From assembly GCA_051960855.1 (NCBI GenBank), contig JBQCDV010000029.1, positions 1 to 20,509 on the forward strand: 20,509 nucleotides of DNA, read 5' to 3'. A program made the position numbers and the translations under genes. The notes below the pieces were generated by a model. The model did not search any database and was not told the origin of the DNA. It saw nothing but the letters and a program-made list of their open reading frames with translations. How positions within the stretch are numbered: the first letter of the stretch is position 1; each line of letters begins with the position of its first letter. The DNA comes from JBQCDV01 sp051960855 (GTDB lineage: Bacteria > Actinomycetota > Actinomycetes > JAJZTN01). This document shows positions 7,877-15,930 of the stretch, piece by piece.

Positions 7877-9324
7877 AGCCGGTTCCACGCCTCCGTCAGC
7901 ACCGACCGCAGGATCTGCTCCATCTCGTCGAAGTGCTGCTGGTCGGCGATCAGCGGCGGTGCGAGCTGGACGACGGGGTCCCCGCGGTCGTCGGCGCGGC
8001 AGTAGAGCCCGGCCTCGAAGAGCGCCTTCGACAGGAAGCCGCGCAGCAGCCGCTCGCTCTCGTCGTCGTTGAAGGTCTCCTTGGTGGCCTTGTCCTTGAC
8101 GAGCTCGATGCCGTAGAAGAAGCCGTCGCCGCGGACGTCGCCGACGATCGGCAGGTCGAGCAGCTTCTCGAGGGTGCGGCGGAAGTCGCCCTCGGTCTCC
8201 CGGACGTGCTCGTTGAGCCCCTCGCGCTCGAAGATGTCGAGGTTGGCGAGTGCCACGGCGCACGAGACGGGGTGGCCACCGAAGGTGTAGCCGTGCGGGA
8301 AGTAGGTCGTGCCGTGCCGGAAGGGCTCGAACAACCGGCTCGAGGCGATCATCGCCCCGATGGGGGAGTAGCCGCTGGTCATGCCCTTGGCGCAGGTGAT
8401 GATGTCCGGCGTCACGCCGTAACGGCGGCTGGCGAACCAGTCGCCGATGCGTCCGAAGCCGCAGATGACCTCGTCGGCCACCATGAGGACGTCGTACTCG
8501 TCGCAGATCTCGCGGACGCGCTCGAGGTATCCCGGCGGGGGCGGGAAGCAGCCGCCGGAGTTCTGCACCGGCTCGACGAAAACGGCCGCCACGGTGTCCG
8601 GGCCCTCGAACTCGATGGCCTCGGCGATGCGGTCGGCCGCCCAGCGGCCGAAGGCCTTCACGTCGCCGGCGTACTCCTGCGGCGCCCGGTAGAAGTTCGT
8701 GTTGGGCACCTTGAAGGCACCGGGGACGAGCGGTTCGAACATCTTCTTGGCATCGGGGATGCCCGTGATGGACAGGGCGCCCTGGGGGGTGCCGTGATAA
8801 GCGACCGCGCGCGAGATGACCTTGTGCTTCTCGGGCTTGCCGGTCAGCTTGAAGTACTGCTTGGCCAGCTTCCACGCGCTCTCGACGGCCTCGCCGCCAC
8901 CGGTGGTGAAGAAGACGCGGTCGAGGTCGCCCGGGGCGTAGGTGGCCAGCCGCTCGGCCAGCTCGACGGCCTTCGGGTGGGCGTAGGACCACAGCGGGAA
9001 GAACGCCAGCTGCTCGGCCTGCTTCGCGGCGGCCTCGGCCAGCTCGCGGCGGCCGTGCCCCGCTTGCACGACGAAGAGCCCGGCCAGGCCGTCGAGGTAG
9101 CGACGGCCGCGGTCGTCCCAGACATAGGCCCCCTCGCCGCGCACGATCATGGGCGGCGCACCGGCGGGCTCGTAGGTCGAGTGCCGCGTGAAGTGCATCC
9201 AGAGGTGGTCGCGGGCCGCAGACTCCAGGCGGGCGGTGGTGCCTGGGTCTGCTGCGCCCGTAGGGCCGTCCGAGGGCGTCGGGATCGTGGAGACGCTGGG
9301 AGTAGCTTCCGGCGTGGTCGTCAT
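7873..9324 (-). CDS. Class III aminotransferase (putrescine/beta-alanine:pyruvate type)
   Basis: A PLP-dependent omega-aminotransferase of 483 residues. The PLP lysine is Lys313 (ITCAKGM), the aspartate contacting the pyridine ring is Asp284 (MVADEV), and the phosphate-binding region is FFTTGGGEAVESAWKLA at about 138-154. The GYTFGGHPVSCAVAL block is also typical. The overall pattern is that of the SpuC-like group that moves an amino group from putrescine or similar omega-amines to pyruvate. The first 30 residues are Thr/Pro/Ser-rich and probably disordered. ATG 9324 is chosen over upstream starts because a strong aggaga site lies about 10 bases before it. It is followed by the split-barrel gene with a 4-base overlap. 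A candidate promoter and inverted repeats lie upstream. Putrescine as donor is inferred from context. Confidence 0.9.
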   Translation of the reverse strand: MTTTPEATPSVSTIPTPSDGPTGAADPGTTARLESAARDHLWMHFTRHSTYEPAGAPPMIVRGEGAYVWDDRGRRYLDGLAGLFVVQAGHGRRELAEAAAKQAEQLAFFPLWSYAHPKAVELAERLATYAPGDLDRVFFTTGGGEAVESAWKLAKQYFKLTGKPEKHKVISRAVAYHGTPQGALSITGIPDAKKMFEPLVPGAFKVPNTNFYRAPQEYAGDVKAFGRWAADRIAEAIEFEGPDTVAAVFVEPVQNSGGCFPPPPGYLERVREICDEYDVLMVADEVICGFGRIGDWFASRRYGVTPDIITCAKGMTSGYSPIGAMIASSRLFEPFRHGTTYFPHGYTFGGHPVSCAVALANLDIFEREGLNEHVRETEGDFRRTLEKLLDLPIVGDVRGDGFFYGIELVKDKATKETFNDDESERLLRGFLSKALFEAGLYCRADDRGDPVVQLAPPLIADQQHFDEMEQILRSVLTEAWNRL

Positions 9325-9357
9325 GAGGGATCTCTCCTGAGAGACAGTGAGGGTGCT

Positions 9358-9387
9358 GTTATCGCACAGAGGCCCCCGGTCTGGCAA
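9358..9387 (-). promoter_or_regulatory. Candidate promoter of the aminotransferase operon
   Basis: Read on the minus strand, TTGCCA (9387-9382) and GATAAC (9363-9358) are separated by 18 bases, and the -10 element lies 33 bases before the aminotransferase ATG. Both match the housekeeping consensus in four of six positions. The inverted repeats at 9391-9431 lie directly upstream of the -35 element. Confidence 0.45.
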
Positions 9388-9390
9388 CCC

Positions 9391-9431
9391 TTTCCGTCGT
9401 CAAGTTCCAGAGTTACGACGGAAACCGTCGT
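9391..9431. promoter_or_regulatory. Inverted-repeat array, candidate Lrp operator
   Basis: Three copies of the half-site ccgtcgt occur. tttccgtcgt (9391-9400) and acgacggaaa (9415-9424) form a perfect 10-base inverted repeat with a 14-base spacer. The middle copy also forms the perfect palindrome acgacggaaaccgtcgt (9415-9431). The array lies between the lrp stop and the candidate aminotransferase promoter, just upstream of its -35 element. Binding by the adjacent Lrp/AsnC protein is inference; an RNA hairpin role is the alternative. Confidence 0.5.
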
Positions 9432-9450
9432 CCGGCCGCTGCAGCTCTCC

Positions 9451-9993
9451 TCAGCGCACACCCCACGAGTAGGTCTGCTTGCGTAGCCGGAGGTAGACGA
9501 AGGTCTCGGTGCGTCGCACCCCCGGCAGCCGTCGCAGTTTGCTCGACAGCAGGTCCAGCAGCTGGTCGTCGTCCTCACAGACCACCTCGACGAGGATGTC
9601 GAAGCTGCCGGCGGTGATGACGACGTAGTCGACCTCCTCAAGCGCGGAGATGCTGTCCGCGACCTCCTCGAGGCTGCCGTCCACCTCGACGCCGATGAGG
9701 GCCTGCCGCGGGAAGCCGAGCTGGAGCGGGTCCGTGACCGCGACGATCTGCATGACGCCGAGGTCGAGCAGCCGCTGGACGCGCTGCCGGACGGCCGCCT
9801 CGGACAGCCCCACGGCCTTACCGATCGCGGCGTAGGACCGCCGGCCGTCCTGCTGCAGCTCGGCGATGATGCGCTTGCTGATCGCGTCGAGGTGACCGCC
9901 CGTGACCGCCGCGCTCGTCGACGTCGGCACCGGCTTGATCTGCGGATGGCGCATCATGTGCGCCAGTGTGTCGACGGGGACCTGCCGAAGCAA
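9451..9993 (-). CDS. Lrp/AsnC family transcriptional regulator
   Basis: A 180-residue (or shorter) DNA-binding protein. The winged helix-turn-helix spans about 35-80 (LDAISKRIIAELQQDG then YAAIGKAVGLSEAAVRQRVQRL). The RAM effector and oligomerisation domain follows at about 95-170, with the typical GSFDILVEV stretch. The start is uncertain. TTG 9993 has aaggag 14 bases upstream and ggaag nearer still, while ATG codons at 9957 and 9954 lack any good ribosome site; the core domains are the same either way. It is first in the minus-strand block and divergent from the dehydrogenase-transporter operon, so it probably controls both, responding to an amino acid or polyamine product. Target and effector are inferred from position. 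Confidence 0.93.
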   Translation of the reverse strand: MLRQVPVDTLAHMMRHPQIKPVPTSTSAAVTGGHLDAISKRIIAELQQDGRRSYAAIGKAVGLSEAAVRQRVQRLLDLGVMQIVAVTDPLQLGFPRQALIGVEVDGSLEEVADSISALEEVDYVVITAGSFDILVEVVCEDDDQLLDLLSSKLRRLPGVRRTETFVYLRLRKQTYSWGVR

Positions 9994-10125
9994 GCACTTC
10001 CGTCCGGCTCCTTGTTGCGATTTCGTTGCGGCGCTGACTTTTCGCTACTGAATCCCTTGTGCTGCCGCGCGCCGTCTGCCACGCTCCACCGTCAGGCACC
10101 GAGCGACACGAGGTGAGAGAGCGCA
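9994..10125. promoter_or_regulatory. Divergent control region between Lrp and dehydrogenase genes
   Basis: This 132-base gap must hold the starts of both divergent transcripts. It contains a relatively AT-rich patch at about 10012-10053 with two copies of gttgcg (10014-10019 and 10025-10030). ttccgtc at 9998-10004, close to the lrp start, repeats 7 bases of the half-site seen at 9391-9431. No promoter with well-spaced -35 and -10 elements could be assigned with confidence. Confidence 0.4.
10008..10013 (-). promoter_or_regulatory. Ribosome binding site favouring the TTG start of the Lrp gene
   Basis: On the minus strand this reads AAGGAG, 14 bases before TTG 9993; ggaag at 10001-9997 is a closer alternative. 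No comparable site precedes ATG 9957. The 14-base spacing is longer than ideal, so this favours the TTG start without settling it. Confidence 0.4.
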
Positions 10126-11643
10126 GTGAGCATGCTTGACGGCGGGACCGCCGTCTGGATCGACGGGGCAGCCGCCAATGGCCGGGGCGAGAGCTGGTCG
10201 GTCGTCAACCCCGCGAACGGCGAGGACGTGGCCACGTTCGCGCTCGCGACCCGCGACGACGTCGATGACGCCGTCGCTGCCGCCGTGGCCGCCCAGCCGG
10301 ACTGGGGTCGCGCCACTCCGGCTGCGCGCTCGGCTGTGCTGGAGGCGCTGGCGACCCGGCTCGGCGACCTCGCGGAGGAGCTCGCGCAGGTGGAGTCGCG
10401 GCAGACCGGTAAGCCGATCCGGCTCGCCCGCGAGTTCGACGTCCCCGGCACGGTGGACAACACCGCGTTCTTCGCCGGTGCCGCGCGCCACCTCTCGGGC
10501 CTGGCCACGGGCGAGTACTCCCCGGACCACACCTCGAGCATCCGCCGCAGTCCGGTCGGTGTGGTCGGCTCCATCGCGCCCTGGAACTACCCCCTCCAGA
10601 TGGCGGCCTGGAAGGTGCTTCCGGCGCTCGCGGCCGGCAACGCCATCGTCCTCAAGCCCAGCGAGCTGACGCCGCTGACGACGCTGATGATGGCCGCCGC
10701 CGCCAAGGACGCGGGCCTGCCGGACGGCGTGTTCAACGTCGTCGTCGGCACCGGTCCCGAGGCTGGCGAAGCACTCGTCTCGCACCGGGACGTCGACATG
10801 GTGAGCTTCACCGGCTCGAGTGGTGTGGGGATGCGGGTGATGGAGCTGGCCTCGGGCAGCCAGCAGGGCTACCGCGGGCCCAAGCGGGTGCACCTCGAGC
10901 TCGGCGGCAAGGCGCCGTTCGTGGTCTTCGATGACGCCGACCTCGACGCCGCGGTCAACGGCGCCGTCGCCGGGTCCCTCATCAACGGTGGCCAGGACTG
11001 CACCGCCGCTACCCGCGCCTACATCCAGCGCCCGCTCTACGACGCCTTCGTCGCCGGGGTCGCCGACCTCTACGCGGGTGTTGTCATCGGCGACCCAGCC
11101 GACCCTGCGACCGACCTCGGTCCGCTGATCACGCGGCGACAGCAGGAGCGCGTGCTGGCGTTTGTGCAGCGCGCTCGAGAGGCCGGCGCGAAGGTCGTGA
11201 CCGGCGGGGACGCGCCGGGGGGCGGCCTCAGTGGCGGCGCCTACGTCGCCCCGACTCTCATCGTCGACGCAGCGCAGGACTCCGAGATCGTGCAGAACGA
11301 GGTCTTCGGCCCCGTGCTCGTCGTGCTGCCCTTCGACTCCGACGACGAGGGGTTGGCGCTGGCCAACGACACGGCCTACGGGCTGGCGGCCTCAGCCTGG
11401 ACCCGCGACGTCAACCGGGCGGCGCGTGCCACTCGGGAGATCGAGGCGGGCTGCGTGTGGATCAACGACCACATCCCGATCGTCAGCGAGATGCCCCACG
11501 GTGGGGCGAAGGCATCGGGGTTCGGCAAGGACATGTCCTCGTACTCGCTCGAGGACTACACCGTGGTGCGTCACGTCATGCAGGACATCACCGGCGCGGC
11601 CCAGAAGAGCTGGCACCGCACCGTATTCACAAGGAGGAAGTGA
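10126..11643 (+). CDS. Gamma-aminobutyraldehyde dehydrogenase-type aldehyde dehydrogenase
   Basis: NAD(P)-dependent aldehyde dehydrogenase of 505 residues, expected to oxidise 4-aminobutanal (from putrescine) to GABA. Family residues are present: Asn154 in PWNYP, Lys177 in LKPSE, the FTGS turn at 228-231, general-base Glu258 in LELGG, and nucleophile Cys292 in GGQDC. The C-terminal INDHIPIVSEMPHGG block and SLEDYTVVRHVM closely resemble aminobutyraldehyde dehydrogenases (PuuC/PatD-like). About six extra residues seem to lie between FTGS and LELGG compared with typical relatives. GTG 10126 is used because gagaga lies close upstream; ATG 10132 is an alternative. It is first in the long plus-strand operon and its stop overlaps the potD start (TGATG). 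Exact aldehyde is inferred. Confidence 0.92.
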   Translation: MSMLDGGTAVWIDGAAANGRGESWSVVNPANGEDVATFALATRDDVDDAVAAAVAAQPDWGRATPAARSAVLEALATRLGDLAEELAQVESRQTGKPIRLAREFDVPGTVDNTAFFAGAARHLSGLATGEYSPDHTSSIRRSPVGVVGSIAPWNYPLQMAAWKVLPALAAGNAIVLKPSELTPLTTLMMAAAAKDAGLPDGVFNVVVGTGPEAGEALVSHRDVDMVSFTGSSGVGMRVMELASGSQQGYRGPKRVHLELGGKAPFVVFDDADLDAAVNGAVAGSLINGGQDCTAATRAYIQRPLYDAFVAGVADLYAGVVIGDPADPATDLGPLITRRQQERVLAFVQRAREAGAKVVTGGDAPGGGLSGGAYVAPTLIVDAAQDSEIVQNEVFGPVLVVLPFDSDDEGLALANDTAYGLAASAWTRDVNRAARATREIEAGCVWINDHIPIVSEMPHGGAKASGFGKDMSSYSLEDYTVVRHVMQDITGAAQKSWHRTVFTRRK

Positions 11644-12887
11644 TGGACCCCAAGGACCTGCCCGTCTCCGCCCCGCTGCTGCGTGGCCTGCTCACTCGCC
11701 GGTCGCTGCTGCAGGGCATGGGCGTGGTGGCCGCGGGGGCGGCACTGAGCGCCTGCGGCACCAAGGCGCGCACGACCAGCACTGACACCGGCGCACCCGC
11801 CGGCGGCAGCGGAAGTGCCGCGGCCAGCGGTGCCGCGGCATCCCAGGATCTGTCGGACACCGAGAAGGTCGTCAACTGGTCCAACTGGCCGGAGTACATC
11901 GACGTCGACGACAAGACGCAGGCGCACCCGACGCTGGATGACTTCACGAAGCAGACCGGCATCAAGGTCAACTACACCGAGGACTACAACGACAACGACG
12001 AGTTCTTCGCCAAGGTCCGTCCGCAGCTCTCGGGCGGTCAGGACACCGGGCGTGACGTGTGGTGCAGCACCGACTGGATGGTCGCGCGCCTGATCCGTCT
12101 CGGCTGGGTGCAGAAGCTCGACAAGGGCAACATCCCCAACGCGAGCAACCTCGAGGACTCCCTCGTCAACGTGGAGTTCGACAAGGGCCGGTCGTACTCG
12201 CTGCCGTGGCAGTCGGGCTTCACTGGCATCGCCTACAACCCCGACGCCACCGGCGGGGTCAAGGTCGAGAGCGTCGACCAGCTGCTGACCGACAAGCGGC
12301 TGCGCAACAAGGTCACCCTGCTGACCGAGATGCGCGACACCGTGGGGCTCGTGATGCTGGCTCTGGGCAAGGACCCGGCCAACTTCACCGACGACGACTT
12401 CGACGCCGCGATCGGCGAGATCCAGAAGGCGAAGGACGCCGGCCAGCTGCGCGGCTTCACCGGGAACGAGTACGGCAAGCCGCTCGCGTCCGGCGACACC
12501 GCCGCCTGCTTCGCGTGGACCGGCGACGTCGTCCAGCTGCAGGCGGACAACCCGAAGCTCGGCTACGTGCTGCCCAAGACCGGCTTCATGCTCTGGTCGG
12601 ACAACTTCGTGATCCCGAACAAGGCGAAGCACAGGAAGAACGCCGAGACGCTCATCAACTACTACTACGACCCGAAGGTCATGGCCCAGGTCGAGGACTA
12701 CGTCAACTACATCTCGCCGGTCAAGGGCGCCAAGGAGGCGCTCAAGGCGAGTGACCCTTCCGTCGCTGACAACCCGCTCATCTTCCCGAGTGCCGAGGTG
12801 CTGTCGAACTCGCACGTCTTCAAGGGCCTGTCGGAGGAAGACGAGACGAAGTACAACCGCAAGTTCCAAGCGCTGATCGGCGGCTGA
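11643..12887 (+). CDS. potD: Polyamine ABC transporter substrate-binding lipoprotein (PotD/PotF family)
   Basis: A 414-residue extracellular binding protein that captures spermidine or putrescine for the importer. The N-terminus has a twin-arginine motif (LTRRSLLQ, Arg19-Arg20), a short hydrophobic stretch and a lipobox LSAC with Cys38 as the lipidation site, so it is probably a Tat-exported lipoprotein. A Ser/Gly/Ala linker follows. The mature part starts near VVNWSNWPEYID, typical of PotD/PotF, whose ligand pocket uses such Trp, Tyr and acidic residues. The start is firm: aaggagg at 11631-11637 lies 5 bases before the ATG, which overlaps the preceding stop. The potA gene begins 3 bases after its stop. 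Which polyamine it prefers cannot be read from the sequence. Confidence 0.94.
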   Translation: MDPKDLPVSAPLLRGLLTRRSLLQGMGVVAAGAALSACGTKARTTSTDTGAPAGGSGSAAASGAAASQDLSDTEKVVNWSNWPEYIDVDDKTQAHPTLDDFTKQTGIKVNYTEDYNDNDEFFAKVRPQLSGGQDTGRDVWCSTDWMVARLIRLGWVQKLDKGNIPNASNLEDSLVNVEFDKGRSYSLPWQSGFTGIAYNPDATGGVKVESVDQLLTDKRLRNKVTLLTEMRDTVGLVMLALGKDPANFTDDDFDAAIGEIQKAKDAGQLRGFTGNEYGKPLASGDTAACFAWTGDVVQLQADNPKLGYVLPKTGFMLWSDNFVIPNKAKHRKNAETLINYYYDPKVMAQVEDYVNYISPVKGAKEALKASDPSVADNPLIFPSAEVLSNSHVFKGLSEEDETKYNRKFQALIGG

Positions 12888-12890
12888 TAG

Positions 12891-14117
12891 ATGAGCGCCG
12901 CCACCACCCACGACCAGAGGCAGTCGCCGATGCCGGTATCAACCGTGCCTGCGCAGGCCGCAGGCGAGGCGTCGACCGCGGGCGCGGATCTCGAGCTGCG
13001 CGCGGTCACCAAGCAGTTCGGGACGTTCACGGCCGTCGACAACCTCGACCTGCGCGTGCCCGCCGGCTCGTTCTTCGCGCTCCTCGGCCCCTCGGGCTGC
13101 GGGAAGACCACGACCCTGCGCATGGTCGCCGGGCTCGAGGCGCCGACCGCCGGCTCGATCACGATCGGGGACCGCGACATCACCGAGACCAAGGCCTACC
13201 AGCGGCCGGTCAACACGGTGTTCCAGAACTACGCGCTGTTCCCGCACCTCAACATCTTCGACAACGTCGCGTTCGGGTTGCGCCGACGGGGCCGCAAGGA
13301 TGTCAAGGCCGAGGTGGAGCACGCGCTCGAGCTCGTCGAGCTCGCCGGCTACGGCAGCCGCAAGCCGGGTCAGCTCTCCGGCGGCCAGCAGCAGCGTGTC
13401 GCCCTCGCCCGGGCGATCGTCAACCGGCCCGCCGTGCTGCTGCTCGACGAGCCGCTCGGCGCCCTGGACCTGCGGCTGCGCCGCCAGATGCAGCTGGAGC
13501 TCAAGCGGATCCAGACCGAGGTCGGGCTCACCTTCGTCCACGTCACCCACGACCAGGAGGAGGCCATGACCATGGCCGACACCATCGCCGTGATGAACGC
13601 AGGGCAGATCGAGCAGCTCGGGGACCCGACCACGCTCTACGAGCGCCCCGCCACGACCTTTGCCGCCAACTTCCTCGGCCAGTCCAACCTCCTGTCGGGG
13701 AGCGTGACCGGACGCGACGGCGAGAACCTGCTCGTCGATGTGCACGGCCACCGGCTCGCTCTGGAGGCCTCCCGCAGCCGGGTGGCCGACGGTGCCCTCT
13801 GGCTCGGCGTTCGCCCGGAGAAGCTGCGGGTGTCACCTGCGGCAGCGGCGGCAGGGCACGACGCGGCTCTCGCAGCCTCGGCCCACGTCAACGAGCTGAC
13901 CGGCACCATCGTCGACACCAGCTTCATCGGGGTGTCCACCCAGTACCTCGTGCGCCTGCCCTGGGACCAGCAGGTCATGGCGGTGCAGCAGAACGACGGC
14001 TCCTCGCTGCTCCGCCCGCGCGACGCCGTGACCCTGTCCTGGGGAAGCAACCACGGCTTCGGGCTCGACGCGTCGCAGGACGCTCACGCCGGCGAGGGCG
14101 ACGAGGAGGGCTCGTGA
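12891..14117 (+). CDS. potA: Polyamine ABC transporter ATP-binding protein (PotA)
   Basis: A 408-residue cytoplasmic ATPase that powers the importer. Walker A GPSGCGKT is at 66-73, the Q-loop in VFQNYALFPHL near 110-120, signature LSGGQ at 162-166, Walker B LLLDEP with Asp186/Glu187, and the switch His220 in VTHDQEE. A TOBE-type C-terminal domain covers about 260-390, as in PotA and other carbohydrate/polyamine importers. The first 30 residues look disordered; the alternative start at 12930 (MPVST) is possible because neither ATG has a strong ribosome site. Its stop overlaps the potB GTG (GTGA). The acidic C-terminal tail is unremarkable. Confidence 0.95.
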   Translation: MSAATTHDQRQSPMPVSTVPAQAAGEASTAGADLELRAVTKQFGTFTAVDNLDLRVPAGSFFALLGPSGCGKTTTLRMVAGLEAPTAGSITIGDRDITETKAYQRPVNTVFQNYALFPHLNIFDNVAFGLRRRGRKDVKAEVEHALELVELAGYGSRKPGQLSGGQQQRVALARAIVNRPAVLLLDEPLGALDLRLRRQMQLELKRIQTEVGLTFVHVTHDQEEAMTMADTIAVMNAGQIEQLGDPTTLYERPATTFAANFLGQSNLLSGSVTGRDGENLLVDVHGHRLALEASRSRVADGALWLGVRPEKLRVSPAAAAAGHDAALAASAHVNELTGTIVDTSFIGVSTQYLVRLPWDQQVMAVQQNDGSSLLRPRDAVTLSWGSNHGFGLDASQDAHAGEGDEEGS

Positions 14118-15040
14118 CCGCGCTCGCGCATGCGCCGGCCGGCGCGCCCGCGCCGACGACGGCGAAAGCGCCGCGCGGACGCCGTTCGGCGCTGCCCTAC
14201 CTGCTCCTGCTGCCCGGTCTGCTGTGGCTGCTGGTGTTCTTCGCCATCCCGATGCTCTTCCTGGCCTCGCAGTCGCTCCAGGAAGGCAGCATCGACACCG
14301 GGTACGCCCTCACGTGGCACTGGCAGACCTACACCGACGCCTTCTCGCTCTACGCACCGCAGCTGATCCGCAGCCTCATCTACGCGGCAGTCGCGACGGT
14401 CGGTGCCTTCCTCATCGGCTACCCGCTGGCGTACGCCATCGCGTTCAAGTCCGGCCGTTGGAAGAACATCCTGCTGGTGATGGTGATCGCGCCGTTCTTC
14501 ACCAGCTTCCTCATCCGGACGCTGGCCTGGCAGACGATCCTCAGCAGCAACGGGATCATCGTCCACGTCCTGCGTGCGACGCACATCATCGACGGGCTGC
14601 AGGCGCTCAACCTCGTCGAGGGTCGCGTCCTGCTCGGCACGCCCCTGTCGGTCGTGACCGGTCTGACCTACAACTTCCTGCCCTTCATGATCCTGCCGCT
14701 CTACGCGAGCCTCGAGCGGCTGGACCCCCGCCTGCTCGAAGCCGCCGGGGATCTCTACTCGCGTCCGTTCACCGCGTTTCGCAAGGTGACCCTCCCGCTG
14801 TCGATGCCGGGGGTGGTCGCGGGCACGCTGCTCACGTTCATCCCCGCCGCCGGCGACTACATCAACTCCAAGCTCCTGGGGAGCCCGTCCACCGCGATGA
14901 TCGGGCAGGTCATCGACGGGCAGTTCCTGCGAGTGCTGGACTACCCGACCGCGGCCGCGCTGTCGTTCACCCTCATGGCGATCATCTTGGTCGTGGTGTC
15001 GGTGTACATCTGGCGGGCCGGCACGGAGGAGCTCGTCTGA
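14114..15040 (+). CDS. potB: Polyamine ABC transporter permease (PotB)
   Basis: A 308-residue inner-membrane permease with about six predicted membrane helices, near residues 28-50, 87-112, 119-142, 174-198, 230-250 and 278-300. The EAA loop that docks on the ATPase is EAAGDLYSRPFTAFRKVTLP at about 209-228. The FLIRTLAWQTIL and YNFLPFMILPLYASLE segments are typical of PotB. The GTG start at 14114 overlaps the potA stop, and its own stop overlaps potC (TGATG). The basic N-terminal 25 residues are probably cytoplasmic. It should pair with the next gene to form the channel. Confidence 0.95.
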   Translation: MTALAHAPAGAPAPTTAKAPRGRRSALPYLLLLPGLLWLLVFFAIPMLFLASQSLQEGSIDTGYALTWHWQTYTDAFSLYAPQLIRSLIYAAVATVGAFLIGYPLAYAIAFKSGRWKNILLVMVIAPFFTSFLIRTLAWQTILSSNGIIVHVLRATHIIDGLQALNLVEGRVLLGTPLSVVTGLTYNFLPFMILPLYASLERLDPRLLEAAGDLYSRPFTAFRKVTLPLSMPGVVAGTLLTFIPAAGDYINSKLLGSPSTAMIGQVIDGQFLRVLDYPTAAALSFTLMAIILVVVSVYIWRAGTEELV

Positions 15041-15930
15041 TGGCCGTCCTCGACCGTCCCACGACTGTCACCCGCCCGCCCGCCCGCCCTGCGGCACGGC
15101 GGCGCCGCAGCCCCCTGCGGTGGGTGCGCGACAACATCATCTCGATCTTCGCGGCGCTGGCGTTCCTCTATCTGCTGCTGCCCAACCTGGTCGTCATCGC
15201 CTTCAGCTTCAACAACCCCACGGGGCGCTTCAACTACGAGTGGAACCGCTTCTCCCTCGACGCCTGGCTGCACCCGTGTGCGGCCCCGGGCATGTGCAAG
15301 GCGCTCGGGCTCAGTCTCCGGATCGGGGTGCTCGCGACCATCGGCTCGGTGCTGCTCGGCACGGCAGTCGCCTTCGCCCTCGGGCGGCACCGCTTTCGTG
15401 GCCGCGCCGCCACCAACCTGCTGATCTTCCTGCCGATGGCGACGCCCGAGGTCGTCATGGGGTCGAGCCTGCTGACGCTGTTCGTCAGCATCCAGAACCC
15501 CTCCACCGGCACCCCGCTCATCCCGCTCGGCGCACCGACGATCCTCATCGCGCACATCATGTTCTGCCTGAGCTTCGTCGTCGTCACTGTGAAGGCCCGC
15601 GTCGCGGGGCTTGACCCCAGACTGGAACAGGCCGCGGCCGACCTCTACGCGAGTCCCTGGCAGGCCTTCTGGCGTGTCACCTTCCCGCTCGTCGCCCCCG
15701 GCATCGGCGCCGCGGCCCTGCTGGCCTTCTCGCTGTCGTTCGACGACTACATCGTCACGAACTTCAACGCCTCGGCCAGCTCCGTAACCTTCCCCATGTA
15801 CGTCTGGGGAGCGGCCAGCAAGGGCACGCCGGTTCAGATCAACGTGATCGGGACCGTCATGTTCCTGCTCTCGGTGCTCGTCGTCGCCCTCGGGCAGCTG
15901 AGGGGCAGAGCGCGCCGGTCGGCCTCGTGA
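15040..15930 (+). CDS. potC: Polyamine ABC transporter permease (PotC)
   Basis: A 296-residue second permease of the importer. Hydrophobic helices lie near residues 33-56, 90-114, 122-148, 165-185, 218-236 and 264-285. The EAA loop is at about 196-216 (EQAAADLYASPWQAFWRVTF). SFDDYIVTNF near 233-242 is a hallmark of PotC-type proteins. ATG 15040 overlaps the potB stop. Its stop overlaps the following oxidoreductase GTG, so uptake and catabolic genes are translationally linked. The periplasm-side loop near 78-87 contains two cysteines (Cys80 and Cys86), an unusual small detail with no assigned meaning. Confidence 0.95.
   Translation: MAVLDRPTTVTRPPARPAARRRRSPLRWVRDNIISIFAALAFLYLLLPNLVVIAFSFNNPTGRFNYEWNRFSLDAWLHPCAAPGMCKALGLSLRIGVLATIGSVLLGTAVAFALGRHRFRGRAATNLLIFLPMATPEVVMGSSLLTLFVSIQNPSTGTPLIPLGAPTILIAHIMFCLSFVVVTVKARVAGLDPRLEQAAADLYASPWQAFWRVTFPLVAPGIGAAALLAFSLSFDDYIVTNFNASASSVTFPMYVWGAASKGTPVQINVIGTVMFLLSVLVVALGQLRGRARRSAS

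Noticed and set aside
7729..9486. Long plus-strand open frame (585 codons) opposite the aminotransferase
   Set aside because: Shadow of a gene with full catalytic motifs; it also runs through the control region and the end of lrp.
9994..10125. Guanidine or other riboswitch in front of the dehydrogenase operon
   Set aside because: I looked because of the ureohydrolase, but saw no recognisable riboswitch core such as paired ACGR-loop hairpins.
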